DNA of 64,000 bases, taken from assembly GCA_026415395.1 (NCBI GenBank), contig JAOAHD010000007.1:1043972-1107971 (forward strand), in the 5' to 3' direction. The stretch's first letter is position 1; every line of letters starts with the position of its first letter. Positions 1-8,167 of the stretch are shown in pieces. Made by a program: the position numbers and the translations under genes. This stretch comes from Candidatus Binatia bacterium (GTDB lineage Bacteria; Desulfobacterota; Binatia; HRBIN30). Under the pieces are notes generated by a model. That model saw only the letters and a program-made list of their open reading frames with translations, was not told where the DNA came from and made no database searches.

Positions 1-572
1 ACACCGCTTGCGGACGCGCCTTTCTTCAGCCCCTGTACGAACTGCGGCGTAAGGTTCGAGGCGTTGACAATTTCAACGGTGGCATTGCCGCTTGCCCGAT
101 GCATGGCGCGGGCTAGCCTCAGTTTCCCGGTTCCTGGCTCCCCATGAATCAGGGTGGGAAGTCGTGTGCGGAGGGCTCCCCGCACTATGCCTGCTACTTC
201 CGGGGGAAGCAGCGGGGGAGGAAACGAAGGAAGGAGCAGCTCCCTGCGGTCTTCTTGTGCCGCCGCCCAGATTTCGCGTACTCGACGTCGCAACACGTAG
301 GGTTGGAAGAGGCGTGGCAAAGCGGAGGACTCGGCTGAGCGGTCGCCCTCGCTCTGGATCCACAGCACCGGTACGTCAGGCGCCAACCGAGCCAGCGTTT
401 CAGCAGACACGGCTCCGCGCTCCACAATCAGAAGGTCGCCTGGGAAGGGAGTCGGAAGATTGGCGAAGGCCTCCGGGGTGAAGCGCGTCACCTGGTGCTC
501 CCGCAGCACAATGGCCACGGTTTCCCGGATGCTGGGAGACTGATCGACAACTCCGATCTTCAGGCGCTCCAC
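1..572 (-). CDS. Degenerate receiver plus AAA+ (NtrC-like) protein, 3' end missing
   Basis: This minus-strand reading frame starts at GTG 572, with AAGGAG eight bases upstream, and runs off the left edge. Residues 1-70 look like a response-regulator receiver (beta-1 IGVVDQSPSIRETVAIVL), but the phosphoacceptor aspartate is replaced by Glu51 in DLLIVERG, and no threonine/lysine switch pair is evident. A Pro-rich linker of about 60 residues leads to a P-loop GEPGTGK within THE pattern expected for sigma-54-type AAA+ domains (LARAMHRASG follows). The GAFTGA loop and any DNA-binding domain would lie outside the window. It is divergent to the binding-protein/NtrC operon, so a role in the same control circuit is plausible but inferred. 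Confidence 0.7.
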   Translation of the reverse strand, partial: MERLKIGVVDQSPSIRETVAIVLREHQVTRFTPEAFANLPTPFPGDLLIVERGAVSAETLARLAPDVPVLWIQSEGDRSAESSALPRLFQPYVLRRRVREIWAAAQEDRRELLLPSFPPPLLPPEVAGIVRGALRTRLPTLIHGEPGTGKLRLARAMHRASGNATVEIVNASNLTPQFVQGLKKGASASG

Positions 573-833
573 TCCACCAACTCCTTACCCGCCCTTTGCG
601 CCATGGTTTTAGGGCTACCAGTGGAGTCCCGTATCCCCAAAGGTGTACAAAAGTCAACTCAGTGAACCGAGGGCGCAGCCGTGAGCCACGAAGAGGAGAC
701 CTTGAAAAGGCCATCTATTCGAGCCCACCCGGCTTTTTCTCCGAGCACCGTTTGCGGGTTGCACAAAGTCGCTTCCCTCAGGCATGTTGACTGAACAGGA
801 CAAGGAACGGCAAACTTTTCGGGGTCCACGGCT
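573..833. other. Divergent intergenic region
   Basis: This 261-base gap separates the minus-strand AAA+ gene from the plus-strand binding-protein gene, so it should carry promoters for both. No convincing sigma-70 hexamer pair was found. The best GG-N10-GC match is next to the binding-protein start and is weak. An in-frame TGA at 792-794 closes the frame upstream of ATG 834, which limits any N-terminal extension of that protein to 13 residues. Confidence 0.5.
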
Positions 834-1943
834 ATGGCAAAAACTCGGACGCTTCCGCATGGTCTGGCCTTTGCGCCGGTAAAGATCGGTGTCTTGATCG
901 ACATCGACATGGGCACCAAGGAAGATTTCCTCAGCACACTGCGGGTCGCCTTCGAACTGGCCGATGCCGAGGGGCGACTTCCAAGGACGGTGGAGCTCGT
1001 GGTCAAAGAGGCCATCGGCCTACCGCGTCTGGAAGCCCGCAATACGGTGCGAGGCTACGGAGAATTGGTGGAGTCTGGAGTGCTAGGGGTCATCGGGCCA
1101 TTGATTACGGACAACTCTTTGGCCCTCAAGCAGGAAATTGAGCGCTGTGGTGTTCCGGCGATTACCTGGACCGGCACTGACCGTTACTTCGGCGAGTACT
1201 GCTTTAATTTGGGTAACGGCGGCCTGGCAGAAGAAGGCGCATTGATGGCAAATTGGATTTGCCGCCAGGGACTGAAGCGCGTGGCCATGATGCACGAGCT
1301 CAGTCCCGGCGGGATCGAGTATGCCGTGAATTTTCGATACTTCGCACAGCGACATGATCTCGACATTATCGCTGAAGCCTACACGAGCCAGACACCGACG
1401 GACCTCGAGTCGGCGATCCGGAAGTTGCGCGCGGCGGAGCCAGACTGCCTCGCTTATCTCGGTTACGGGTACCCAACGATCCTGCTAGGCCCGATATTCC
1501 GCCAGTTGAACTGGAATCCGGCGCGGATCATGACCACAGCGTTTCAGTTTTGCTACGCGAAGCCGGAATGGATGGCGGCGCTTGAGGGCTGGTACGGAAT
1601 CGATCAGCTCTGTGAGCAAAACCCTCGGCTGCAGCCGGTGCTCGATCGAGTCGCAGCAGCGACCGGCAAGCGGTGCGACCACACGGTGACGGCTCTGGCT
1701 TGGGATACAGCGATGCTCATCGCCGAAGGGCTTGCTCGCGCCCCGCTGTTGACGCCCGCCGGCTTTAAAGAGGGTTTGGAGAAGGTGCGGATGCTCCCGG
1801 CTGTGAACGGGGGACCGCGAACGCACATCAGTATGGGACCTTTTGACCATAAAGGCTACAAGGGTGATTGGCTGCTCATCCGCAAAATCGAAGGCGGGAG
1901 GACTGTCTTTGTCGAGTTGTACGAACCTTGTCGCTTGCACTGA
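834..1943 (+). CDS. Leaderless type-1 periplasmic-binding-fold (Leu/amide-binding-like) protein
   Basis: The 369-residue product has the fold pattern of the branched-chain amino acid / AmiC-type ligand-binding family: VKIGVLIDIDMG opens the first Rossmann lobe, VLGVIGPLITDNSLAL follows at about residues 82-97, and a conserved aromatic region with DTAMLIAEGL lies near residue 290. There is no signal peptide: only 16 hydrophilic residues precede the first strand, and an in-frame stop lies 14 codons upstream of ATG. The protein is therefore probably cytoplasmic. No transporter permease or ATPase genes are adjacent; the next genes are a histidine-kinase-like protein and an NtrC regulator. A cytosolic ligand sensor, as AmiC is in the amidase operon, is inferred. 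The ligand is unknown. Confidence 0.8.
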   Translation: MAKTRTLPHGLAFAPVKIGVLIDIDMGTKEDFLSTLRVAFELADAEGRLPRTVELVVKEAIGLPRLEARNTVRGYGELVESGVLGVIGPLITDNSLALKQEIERCGVPAITWTGTDRYFGEYCFNLGNGGLAEEGALMANWICRQGLKRVAMMHELSPGGIEYAVNFRYFAQRHDLDIIAEAYTSQTPTDLESAIRKLRAAEPDCLAYLGYGYPTILLGPIFRQLNWNPARIMTTAFQFCYAKPEWMAALEGWYGIDQLCEQNPRLQPVLDRVAAATGKRCDHTVTALAWDTAMLIAEGLARAPLLTPAGFKEGLEKVRMLPAVNGGPRTHISMGPFDHKGYKGDWLLIRKIEGGRTVFVELYEPCRLH

Positions 1944-1974
1944 GTGAGGATCTAGCGGGCGCGAGGAGTGAGCG

Positions 1975-2646
1975 ATGGACGACTTTGGACCCGCGGCCCC
2001 GTTGGAGCAGGCGAAGAGAGAGTACCTCACAGTTGTGCGCAGCGATGTGATCGACGCTGCGGGTCATTGGTTTGGCAACCTGTTCCAACGCCTTCGTGCG
2101 CTAGAGCAAAGCCTCGACCTTGCGGAAAGTCCACTTGCGGGGGCACTGCGTTCGACCACAGATGATCTTGACCGGCTGGCGCAGCTCCTTCTGGATTATA
2201 TCGGAGAATCCGGGACGCAGTTGGATTGCATCCGGGCAGCCGACGTGATGCACAATTTTGTGCAGCTGCTGGCACAAGAGTTCCAGGTGCGGGTTGGGCC
2301 GGAAGAGCCGGACCAGTCTCAGCAGGAATTGCTGGTAGACGTGCGCGCGCTCACGAAAGTGCGGAGCTACTTTCCGGCACTGGTGGTCGAGTGTGGTACG
2401 AGTGCCGGTGCGGCAGTGATGGTTCAGCTGGCGGGACAATCAGGGGTCAACTCGTTGTCTATCGAAGTTCGGACAGAGGTTGTTTGTCGCCGGCTGACGG
2501 CCGCGGGCGAGCTCTATTGTGCGGTGATTGACAAATTGGTCTCATCGTTCGGTGGGGAATTTGAGTTCGTGGATGGAGAGGGAAAAGCGGCAACTTGGGT
2601 CTTTCGATTCCCCGTTCGCCGGGGGCGTGGGGGTGCGAATAGATGA
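1975..2646 (+). CDS. Histidine-kinase-like / ChpT-like phosphotransfer protein without sensor domain
   Basis: The 223-residue soluble protein reads as a DHp helical hairpin followed by a worn-down catalytic domain. His31 sits in AGHWFGNLFQRLRALEQSL, which resembles the H-box pattern HExxNPL, and a second helix rich in Leu follows (DDLDRLAQLLLDYIG). The C-terminal part ends in GGEFEFVDGEGKAATWVFRF, like the last strand of an HATPase domain, but no N, G1 or G2 box is visible. That combination is known from the ChpT-type phosphotransferases. It overlaps the next regulator gene by four bases (ATGA), so the two are translationally coupled. Phosphotransfer to that regulator is an inference; an inactive kinase is the alternative. 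Confidence 0.55.
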   Translation: MDDFGPAAPLEQAKREYLTVVRSDVIDAAGHWFGNLFQRLRALEQSLDLAESPLAGALRSTTDDLDRLAQLLLDYIGESGTQLDCIRAADVMHNFVQLLAQEFQVRVGPEEPDQSQQELLVDVRALTKVRSYFPALVVECGTSAGAAVMVQLAGQSGVNSLSIEVRTEVVCRRLTAAGELYCAVIDKLVSSFGGEFEFVDGEGKAATWVFRFPVRRGRGGANR

Positions 2647-4019
2647 ATGGGAGGATCCTGATTGTCGACGACGATCCTCTGATCCGCCGGCAATTGCAGC
2701 ACCTGTGTGAGCAGCAGGGTTACCCCGCGGATGTGGCCCAAGACGGTAGCGAGGCGCTGACGCGGCTGCAGGAGCGCTCGTACTCCTTGGTGCTCCTCGA
2801 TCTCATGATGCCTGGCAGAGACGGTGTCAGTCTCCTCACGGAGCTCAGGCAGCGTTGGCCGCGCGTGGATGTTGTGATCGTCACCGCCCATGGGTCGGTT
2901 CGCGGGGCGGTGGAAGCCATGCGTCGAGGCGCCACGGATTACCTTACGAAACCCTTTTCTCCTGAAGAGCTCTCCCTTGCCATTCGGCGCGTCTTCGATC
3001 GGCGGCAGCTTTTGGAGGAAATTCAGGTCCTAAAAGATCGACTCGCCGAACGATACCGCTTCGCCAACATGGTGAGCCGTAATGCCCGGATGCGAGAGCT
3101 GTTCCGGCTGATTTCTTCGCTGGCGAATGCCGATGTGACTGTCCTGATCACGGGCGAGTCGGGAACCGGGAAGGAGCTCGTGGCGCGCGCACTCCATGAG
3201 CAAGGCAAGCGGCGCGAGGGGCCGTTCGTTGCCATCAACTGTGCGGCAATCCCGGAAAACCTACTCGAAAGCGAGTTGTTCGGTTACGAGAAGGGGGCGT
3301 TCACGGGGGCGTACACCAGTCGTGCCGGTAAGATCGAGGCGGCTCACGGTGGGACGCTTTTCCTCGACGAGGTTGAGAGCATCCCGCTGGCAATGCAAAG
3401 CAAACTGCTGCGGGTGTTGGAAGGGCGCAGCATTGAGAGACTGGGGAGCAACGAGCGCATTCATGTGGATATGCGGGTTGTGGCGGCGAGCAATGAGGAT
3501 CTCACCGAGTGTGTTGCCAGTGGTAGAATGCGGGAGGACTTCTACTACCGCATCGCCGTGGTGCCAATTCAACTGCCAGCTCTCCGTGAGCGCCGCGAGG
3601 ACATCCCCCTGTTAGCCGCAGAGTTCTTGCAGCAACACCCGCTTGCGGTGGAAAAAGGCATCGACTGTATCGCCGAGGACGCAATGGTGGCGCTGATGGC
3701 GTATCCTTGGCCAGGTAATATTCGTGAACTGTGGAATGTGCTCGAACGAGCGATTGTAACTGCGGAGGGGCGCACAATTACTCGCGTGGACGTATCGACC
3801 CCACGAACACGAGAGACGAATTTGCCGGATTTCTGCTCGGCGGACCGGCCCCTTCGAGAGTTTGTGCGCAGTGCAGAGCGCTGGTATGTAGAACAGTTGC
3901 TGAAGCGATTTCACGGAAATGTCACCCAGGCGGCTCGCCATGCGGGGATCGATCAGGCAACCTTGCACCGTAAAGTACGGGACCTGGCGATCCGCGTGGC
4001 TGCTTTTCGGAAGGAATGA
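2643..4019 (+). CDS. NtrC-family sigma-54-dependent response regulator
   Basis: The 458-residue protein has the full three-part architecture. The receiver (1-115) carries acidic residues DDD at 9-11, phosphoacceptor Asp53, Thr81 and Lys103. The AAA+ domain (about 140-370) has Walker A GESGTGK at 171-177, the sigma-54-contacting GAFTGA loop at 218-223 and Walker B LFLDEVE near 240. A Fis-type helix-turn-helix lies near the C-terminus (GNVTQAARHAGIDQATLHRK). It activates sigma-54 promoters after phosphorylation. It shares a start/stop overlap with the histidine-kinase-like gene and precedes an exopolysaccharide locus, as PrsR-type regulators do in XrtA loci; control of that locus is inferred. 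Confidence 0.95.
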   Translation: MNGRILIVDDDPLIRRQLQHLCEQQGYPADVAQDGSEALTRLQERSYSLVLLDLMMPGRDGVSLLTELRQRWPRVDVVIVTAHGSVRGAVEAMRRGATDYLTKPFSPEELSLAIRRVFDRRQLLEEIQVLKDRLAERYRFANMVSRNARMRELFRLISSLANADVTVLITGESGTGKELVARALHEQGKRREGPFVAINCAAIPENLLESELFGYEKGAFTGAYTSRAGKIEAAHGGTLFLDEVESIPLAMQSKLLRVLEGRSIERLGSNERIHVDMRVVAASNEDLTECVASGRMREDFYYRIAVVPIQLPALRERREDIPLLAAEFLQQHPLAVEKGIDCIAEDAMVALMAYPWPGNIRELWNVLERAIVTAEGRTITRVDVSTPRTRETNLPDFCSADRPLREFVRSAERWYVEQLLKRFHGNVTQAARHAGIDQATLHRKVRDLAIRVAAFRKE

Positions 4020-4117
4020 GTTACCAATGCCTCCTGTTCTCGATGTTGACGGTTCCAGAAAGACCTATTCGACGCGGAAGCAGGAGAGGGCTTCGCGCGT
4101 GAGGAGGACGACCCTTC

Positions 4118-6187
4118 ATGTATTGCGAGTTCTACCAGTTACAGGAGCGCCCATTTAACGTTACCCCGGACCCGAAATTCTTGTACTTAAATGCGCGGTA
4201 CCGAGAGGCCATCGCCTCGCTGCACTACGGCATCACCCAGCGAAAGGGCTTTATCACCCTGATTGGTGAGGCTGGAACTGGCAAAACCACGCTGCTCAAG
4301 CGTTTGCTGGACGAGTTGGATCAGAATACGCGTACCGTGTTCTTGTTCAACACCAACGTGAGCTTCGAAGAGATTCTCGAGTACATGTTCGCCGAGTTCG
4401 ACCTGCCGGTTCACAGTGGCAAGAAACTCTACATGCTGCAGCGGCTAAACATGTTTTTGCTGGAGGAGCTCCGCAACGGGCGAAATGTCGCGTTATTGAT
4501 CGACGAAGCCCAAGATCTGGAATACAGCGTTCTCGAAGACTTGCGCCTGTTATCCAACTTGGAGACTGCGAAAGAGAAAATCATTCAAATCGTTTTGTCA
4601 GGCCAGCCAGAGTTAGGCCAGAAACTGAGTAACCCGATTTTGCGGCAGTTGCGGCAGCGAATTAGCGTGAATTGCCGGTTGTTGCCGCTGTCGAAAGACG
4701 AGGTGTCGGAATACATTCGTTTTCGCCTGGAGGCTGCTGGTGCACCCGATGCCAAGTTGTTCACCCGGGACGCGGAAGAACGGATCTATCATTTCTCGCG
4801 GGGCATTCCGCGCTTAGTGAACGTGATTTGCGACAATGCCTTGGTCATCGGCTACGCGATGGGTAAAAAGCGGATCACGGCCGATATCATTGACGAAGCT
4901 GCTGCTGACTTGCTGCCCGCAGAGAGCGCTTCGGTGCAGCCAGACCACAATTCCCACAGCGCCGGCGGCGAGGTCGCTCAGCAGTCAGATGCGCGTCAGG
5001 TGCGACGATCCTGGTGGCAGACCCTGGCAACGGGTGGTGCTCTCGTCGCCATTGGATTCGGCGCGTGGACGGCTGGGCGGGCTGTGTGGGAGGCTTATTC
5101 TGTCCAGGCTCCGAGGGAGGAGCAGGTCAACCACGTCAGGGAGATCGCTGTGGCCCCAGCGGACGGGTCGGGCGCGGAGGCGAACATTCAATTGCCTGGG
5201 CCCCAGGGGCCGGGGGTGAGCGCCGGTTTGCCGGCGTTGCCGGTAGAGAAACACGACCGGGGTGAACCCGCTGGGGCGCTCACAGAAGCAAACACGGAGG
5301 AGGCAGAGCTGGCAAGCGCTAAAGTGGAAGGTTCTGTCAGGGGTTCGGAGAAGGACGTGGCGCCTGTGGTCGAAGCGCCTCAGACGGTTCCGGGCACAAC
5401 CACCAAGATGGCCACGCGCTTGGCGATGCTCGCGGACGTACCAACGTCCTCCGAGGAGGTGCCAGGAGAAGCGCCTCGGGATGGCAGCTTAGAGCGTACA
5501 GGCGCGGAGGCTGCGCAAGTGGCGGCAGGCTCGGTAGCGGTTGTTGTGGGCGCGAAGGTTTCCGACAAAGAGGACGAAAGAGCGGACGCTAGAGAAACCT
5601 ACACTGCAGATCGAGCTGCAATGGAGCGCCCATCCGGTGCGGTCCGCGTTCTCGAGGCGAGAGCGGCCGGTGGCAGCGCCCCAGTGGAGGATGGGTCAAA
5701 GGAGGTGGGTCAAACGGTAACCGGGGTCCCGGAGATCGACGCTAAAGAATACAAAAACTTGGTTGTCCGGCCTGGTGACTCGTTATCGGGGATCGCGCGC
5801 GCAAGGTACGGGCAGTCGAGTTATACGATTCTTGACCTGATCAAACTTGCCAACCCCCAAGTGCGTGATGTGGACTGGATCTTGCCCGGGCAGACGCTCC
5901 GCCTTCCGGACTTGCACGAGGGGCCCCCTGTGGTTCGTGAAGCTCCAGACCGTTACGTGCTGCTCATCTTTACGACTCCCAATGGTCAGCGAGCTCAAGC
6001 GTTGGCGCAGGCCCTCCGGCGGCACGGTTTCGAGAGCGAGATTCGCCCAACCGAACTCGGCACCCAGAAGAGGGTCTTTCGTGTCACAGTGCGGGCAGGC
6101 TCGACCCGGAGTGATGCACTGAGTACTGGGCTGGCCTTGCAACGAGTTCTGCGCGAAGATGCAGAGATAGCCCGATTAGGGCAATAG
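4118..6187 (+). CDS. ExeA/GspA-like AAA ATPase with membrane segment, LysM and SPOR-like tail
   Basis: The 689-residue protein begins with the ExeA-type signature YCEFYQLQERPFNVTPDP. It has Walker A GEAGTGKTT at 50-58 and Walker B NVALLIDEAQ at 123-132. A single membrane segment (about 302-322) separates this cytoplasmic ATPase from a long, Ala/Glu/Val-rich periplasmic linker (330-540). The tail has a LysM peptidoglycan-binding domain (about 545-600, with VRPGDSLSGIARARYG) and a SPOR-like module (about 611-689). ATPases of this group accompany type II secretion and XrtA exopolysaccharide loci. The layout suggests coupling of cytoplasmic ATP hydrolysis to the cell wall, perhaps to seat the export machine. 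About 98 bases separate it from the regulator upstream. Confidence 0.85.
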   Translation: MYCEFYQLQERPFNVTPDPKFLYLNARYREAIASLHYGITQRKGFITLIGEAGTGKTTLLKRLLDELDQNTRTVFLFNTNVSFEEILEYMFAEFDLPVHSGKKLYMLQRLNMFLLEELRNGRNVALLIDEAQDLEYSVLEDLRLLSNLETAKEKIIQIVLSGQPELGQKLSNPILRQLRQRISVNCRLLPLSKDEVSEYIRFRLEAAGAPDAKLFTRDAEERIYHFSRGIPRLVNVICDNALVIGYAMGKKRITADIIDEAAADLLPAESASVQPDHNSHSAGGEVAQQSDARQVRRSWWQTLATGGALVAIGFGAWTAGRAVWEAYSVQAPREEQVNHVREIAVAPADGSGAEANIQLPGPQGPGVSAGLPALPVEKHDRGEPAGALTEANTEEAELASAKVEGSVRGSEKDVAPVVEAPQTVPGTTTKMATRLAMLADVPTSSEEVPGEAPRDGSLERTGAEAAQVAAGSVAVVVGAKVSDKEDERADARETYTADRAAMERPSGAVRVLEARAAGGSAPVEDGSKEVGQTVTGVPEIDAKEYKNLVVRPGDSLSGIARARYGQSSYTILDLIKLANPQVRDVDWILPGQTLRLPDLHEGPPVVREAPDRYVLLIFTTPNGQRAQALAQALRRHGFESEIRPTELGTQKRVFRVTVRAGSTRSDALSTGLALQRVLREDAEIARLGQ

Positions 6188-6278
6188 GGTCGCGGTTGCT
6201 GCCCTCGCTTGGACTCTTCGCGAGGGACGCCCAGAAAACAGGCAAGCGGAGCTGTCGCCTGTGCGCGCAAGCGCTAAG

Positions 6279-6294
6279 TGGGCCTTGGTGTGCA
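6279..6294 (+). promoter_or_regulatory. Possible sigma-54 (-24/-12) promoter, weak
   Basis: The 16 bases TGGGCCTTGGTGTGCA have the invariant GG-N10-GC spacing and a good -12 half (TGCA), but only half of the -24 consensus. They lie 44 bases before ATG 6338, at the head of the long polysaccharide locus and two genes after an NtrC-type activator. GG-N10-GC occurs often by chance in GC-rich DNA, so this is only a candidate. Confidence 0.2.
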
Positions 6295-6337
6295 GAGAAG
6301 GCTCGCCTTGAGGAAACCCATCCAAATAGAGGGACCA

Positions 6338-8155
6338 ATGAGGAGAGATGAGGCGGTAGTGTCCAGGGTTGTCGGCTCGGCTGCTGCGGCGGCGTGGGGC
6401 GCGAGTTTGGTAGGGTGTTTCGAGGCGAGCGTCATTGCTCTGAGTGGAGGGGGGCTTTCCGAGTATGGCTTATTTCCCTTTGGTTTTTGGGCCTACGCGG
6501 CTTTAGGGGTTACACTGTCCCTGCCGATCGTCGTGGTGGGGCCGTGGGTCCGGGCCCGTTGGCAACAGCCGGAAGGTGCATTGCAAGCTTTGACTTCGGG
6601 GGCGGTCGCATTTCCGATCACTCTAGTGGTAGCTCGGTACCACCTCGCCCAGCGCTATTTCGGGGAGCAAATGCCGGCTCCGTGGAGCGGGGTTGGTCTT
6701 TTACTCTACCCCGGTTTGGTTGTGTGTGCCTTACTTGTAAGCCTTTTAATCGCTGTCCTTGTGGTTGCGGTTCGGGGGCGCGGAAGGTTTACGTCCGTAC
6801 GGCTCGGCGCTTCGTGGGCTGTTGCCTTTGCGCTGCTGACGGTTGGCGCGCGGGCATTGCGAGTTGAAGAGCCTGCTCCATTGCGGCAGGCGCGAGCGAC
6901 TAAGCCCTCTCCCAACGTGGTTCTTTTCGTTGTGGACACATTGCGCGCCGATGCTTTGGGCATCGCTGGCGGGCAGGCAAAAACCCCTCACATGGACGCT
7001 CTTGCCGCTGACGGGGTTTGGTTTCGTGACGCGTATGCGCAATCATCTTGGACTCGGCCATCCATTGCTACGATTTTGACCGGCGAGTACCCCGCTGTGC
7101 ATGGTGCGGTGCACAAATTCGACCCGCTCCCCGAAGACATGGAAACCTTGGCAGAACGATTGCGGGCGGCGGGCTATTGGACCGCCGCGTTCGTCACCAA
7201 CATCAATGTGGCGCCGATCTTCAACTTCGATCAGGGGTTTGGCGAATACCACTACTTAGCGCCGAGCTTTTACTTCGGTGCCTCCGATTCCGCGACTCGG
7301 CTTTCAATTTACAAGCTCCTTCGCCTCTTACGCGAACGGTTCCTGCACCGGCGCATTTATTACTACCACTATTATCAGGATGCAGCGGTGGTCACAGACC
7401 ATGTTTCACGGTGGCTGGCCGAATCGCCCCCCGAGCCCTTCTTCCTCTTCATCCATTACATGGACCCTCACGACCCGTACTTCGAGATCCCGTACAATGG
7501 CCGCGGAATTGCGCGCGTGGCGGAGCCGAACCCCCCTCCCGAACGAGCGGAGGAGATGCGGCGGCTTTACGCCTCCGACGTAGCATATTTCGATCAGCAC
7601 TTCGGAGCTCTGATTGAGCGGTTCCGCCAACGCGGCCTGTATGAAAGAACCCTCTTTGTTCTGACTGCGGATCACGGAGAAGAGTTTTACGAACATGGCG
7701 GTTGGTGGCACGGAACGACATTATACGAGGAGCAAATCCGAGTTCCCCTGATTATCCGGCTTCCCGCTGGCGCAAACCGAGCACAGCAGCGAACGGATCT
7801 TGCACAGACCTTGGACATTGTGCCGACGGTGTTGGCCCAGGCAGGTTTGCCAGTGCCGCATGAACTACCGGGGCGTGACCTCTTTTCGAACCGCGAGCAG
7901 CCGGAGGTTCTGTATGCACACGAGAGCTTGGAGGGCAACGAGATTGAGGCTCTGCGTTGGGGCCCTTGGAAGCTCATTGTTGCTAATGAGGGGAATCCGC
8001 GGGGGCTGCCGCGTGTGGCACTCTTTCATTTAATTGATGATCCGTTTGAACAAGCAGATCTAAGGGGACGACACCCCGAGATCGTGCAGGAACTCAGTGC
8101 AAAGCTTGAGAAGTTTCGGGGCGACGTTCAAAAGGGCGTCCGAAATCACCGGTGA
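6338..8155 (+). CDS. Membrane-anchored alkaline-phosphatase-superfamily ('sulfatase') enzyme with Thr nucleophile
   Basis: ATG 6338 is preferred because GAGGG precedes it; an in-frame GTG at 6278 would add 20 residues. The 605-residue product has about five membrane segments in residues 10-170, then a sulfatase/phosphotransferase domain. Metal ligands are present: Asp200 in VVLFVVDTLRAD and ADHGEEF near residue 448. The nucleophile position in SWTRPSIATILTG is Thr239, not the Cys or Ser needed for formylglycine, so genuine sulfatase activity is unlikely. Thr nucleophiles are typical of LtaS-type glycerol-phosphate and EptA-type phosphoethanolamine transferases. A role in decorating the polysaccharide or lipid carrier is inferred. 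It is 12 bases from a second member of the superfamily. Confidence 0.85.
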   Translation: MRRDEAVVSRVVGSAAAAAWGASLVGCFEASVIALSGGGLSEYGLFPFGFWAYAALGVTLSLPIVVVGPWVRARWQQPEGALQALTSGAVAFPITLVVARYHLAQRYFGEQMPAPWSGVGLLLYPGLVVCALLVSLLIAVLVVAVRGRGRFTSVRLGASWAVAFALLTVGARALRVEEPAPLRQARATKPSPNVVLFVVDTLRADALGIAGGQAKTPHMDALAADGVWFRDAYAQSSWTRPSIATILTGEYPAVHGAVHKFDPLPEDMETLAERLRAAGYWTAAFVTNINVAPIFNFDQGFGEYHYLAPSFYFGASDSATRLSIYKLLRLLRERFLHRRIYYYHYYQDAAVVTDHVSRWLAESPPEPFFLFIHYMDPHDPYFEIPYNGRGIARVAEPNPPPERAEEMRRLYASDVAYFDQHFGALIERFRQRGLYERTLFVLTADHGEEFYEHGGWWHGTTLYEEQIRVPLIIRLPAGANRAQQRTDLAQTLDIVPTVLAQAGLPVPHELPGRDLFSNREQPEVLYAHESLEGNEIEALRWGPWKLIVANEGNPRGLPRVALFHLIDDPFEQADLRGRHPEIVQELSAKLEKFRGDVQKGVRNHR

Positions 8156-8167
8156 AAGAAACGACCG

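Noticed and set aside
798-813. GG-N10-GC match before the binding-protein gene
   Set aside because: Both halves match the sigma-54 consensus poorly and the site is too close to ATG 834.
6278-6337. Upstream GTG start for the membrane sulfatase-like protein
   Set aside because: ATG 6338 has a Shine-Dalgarno match and a natural N-terminus; the upstream extension is basic and unlike the family.
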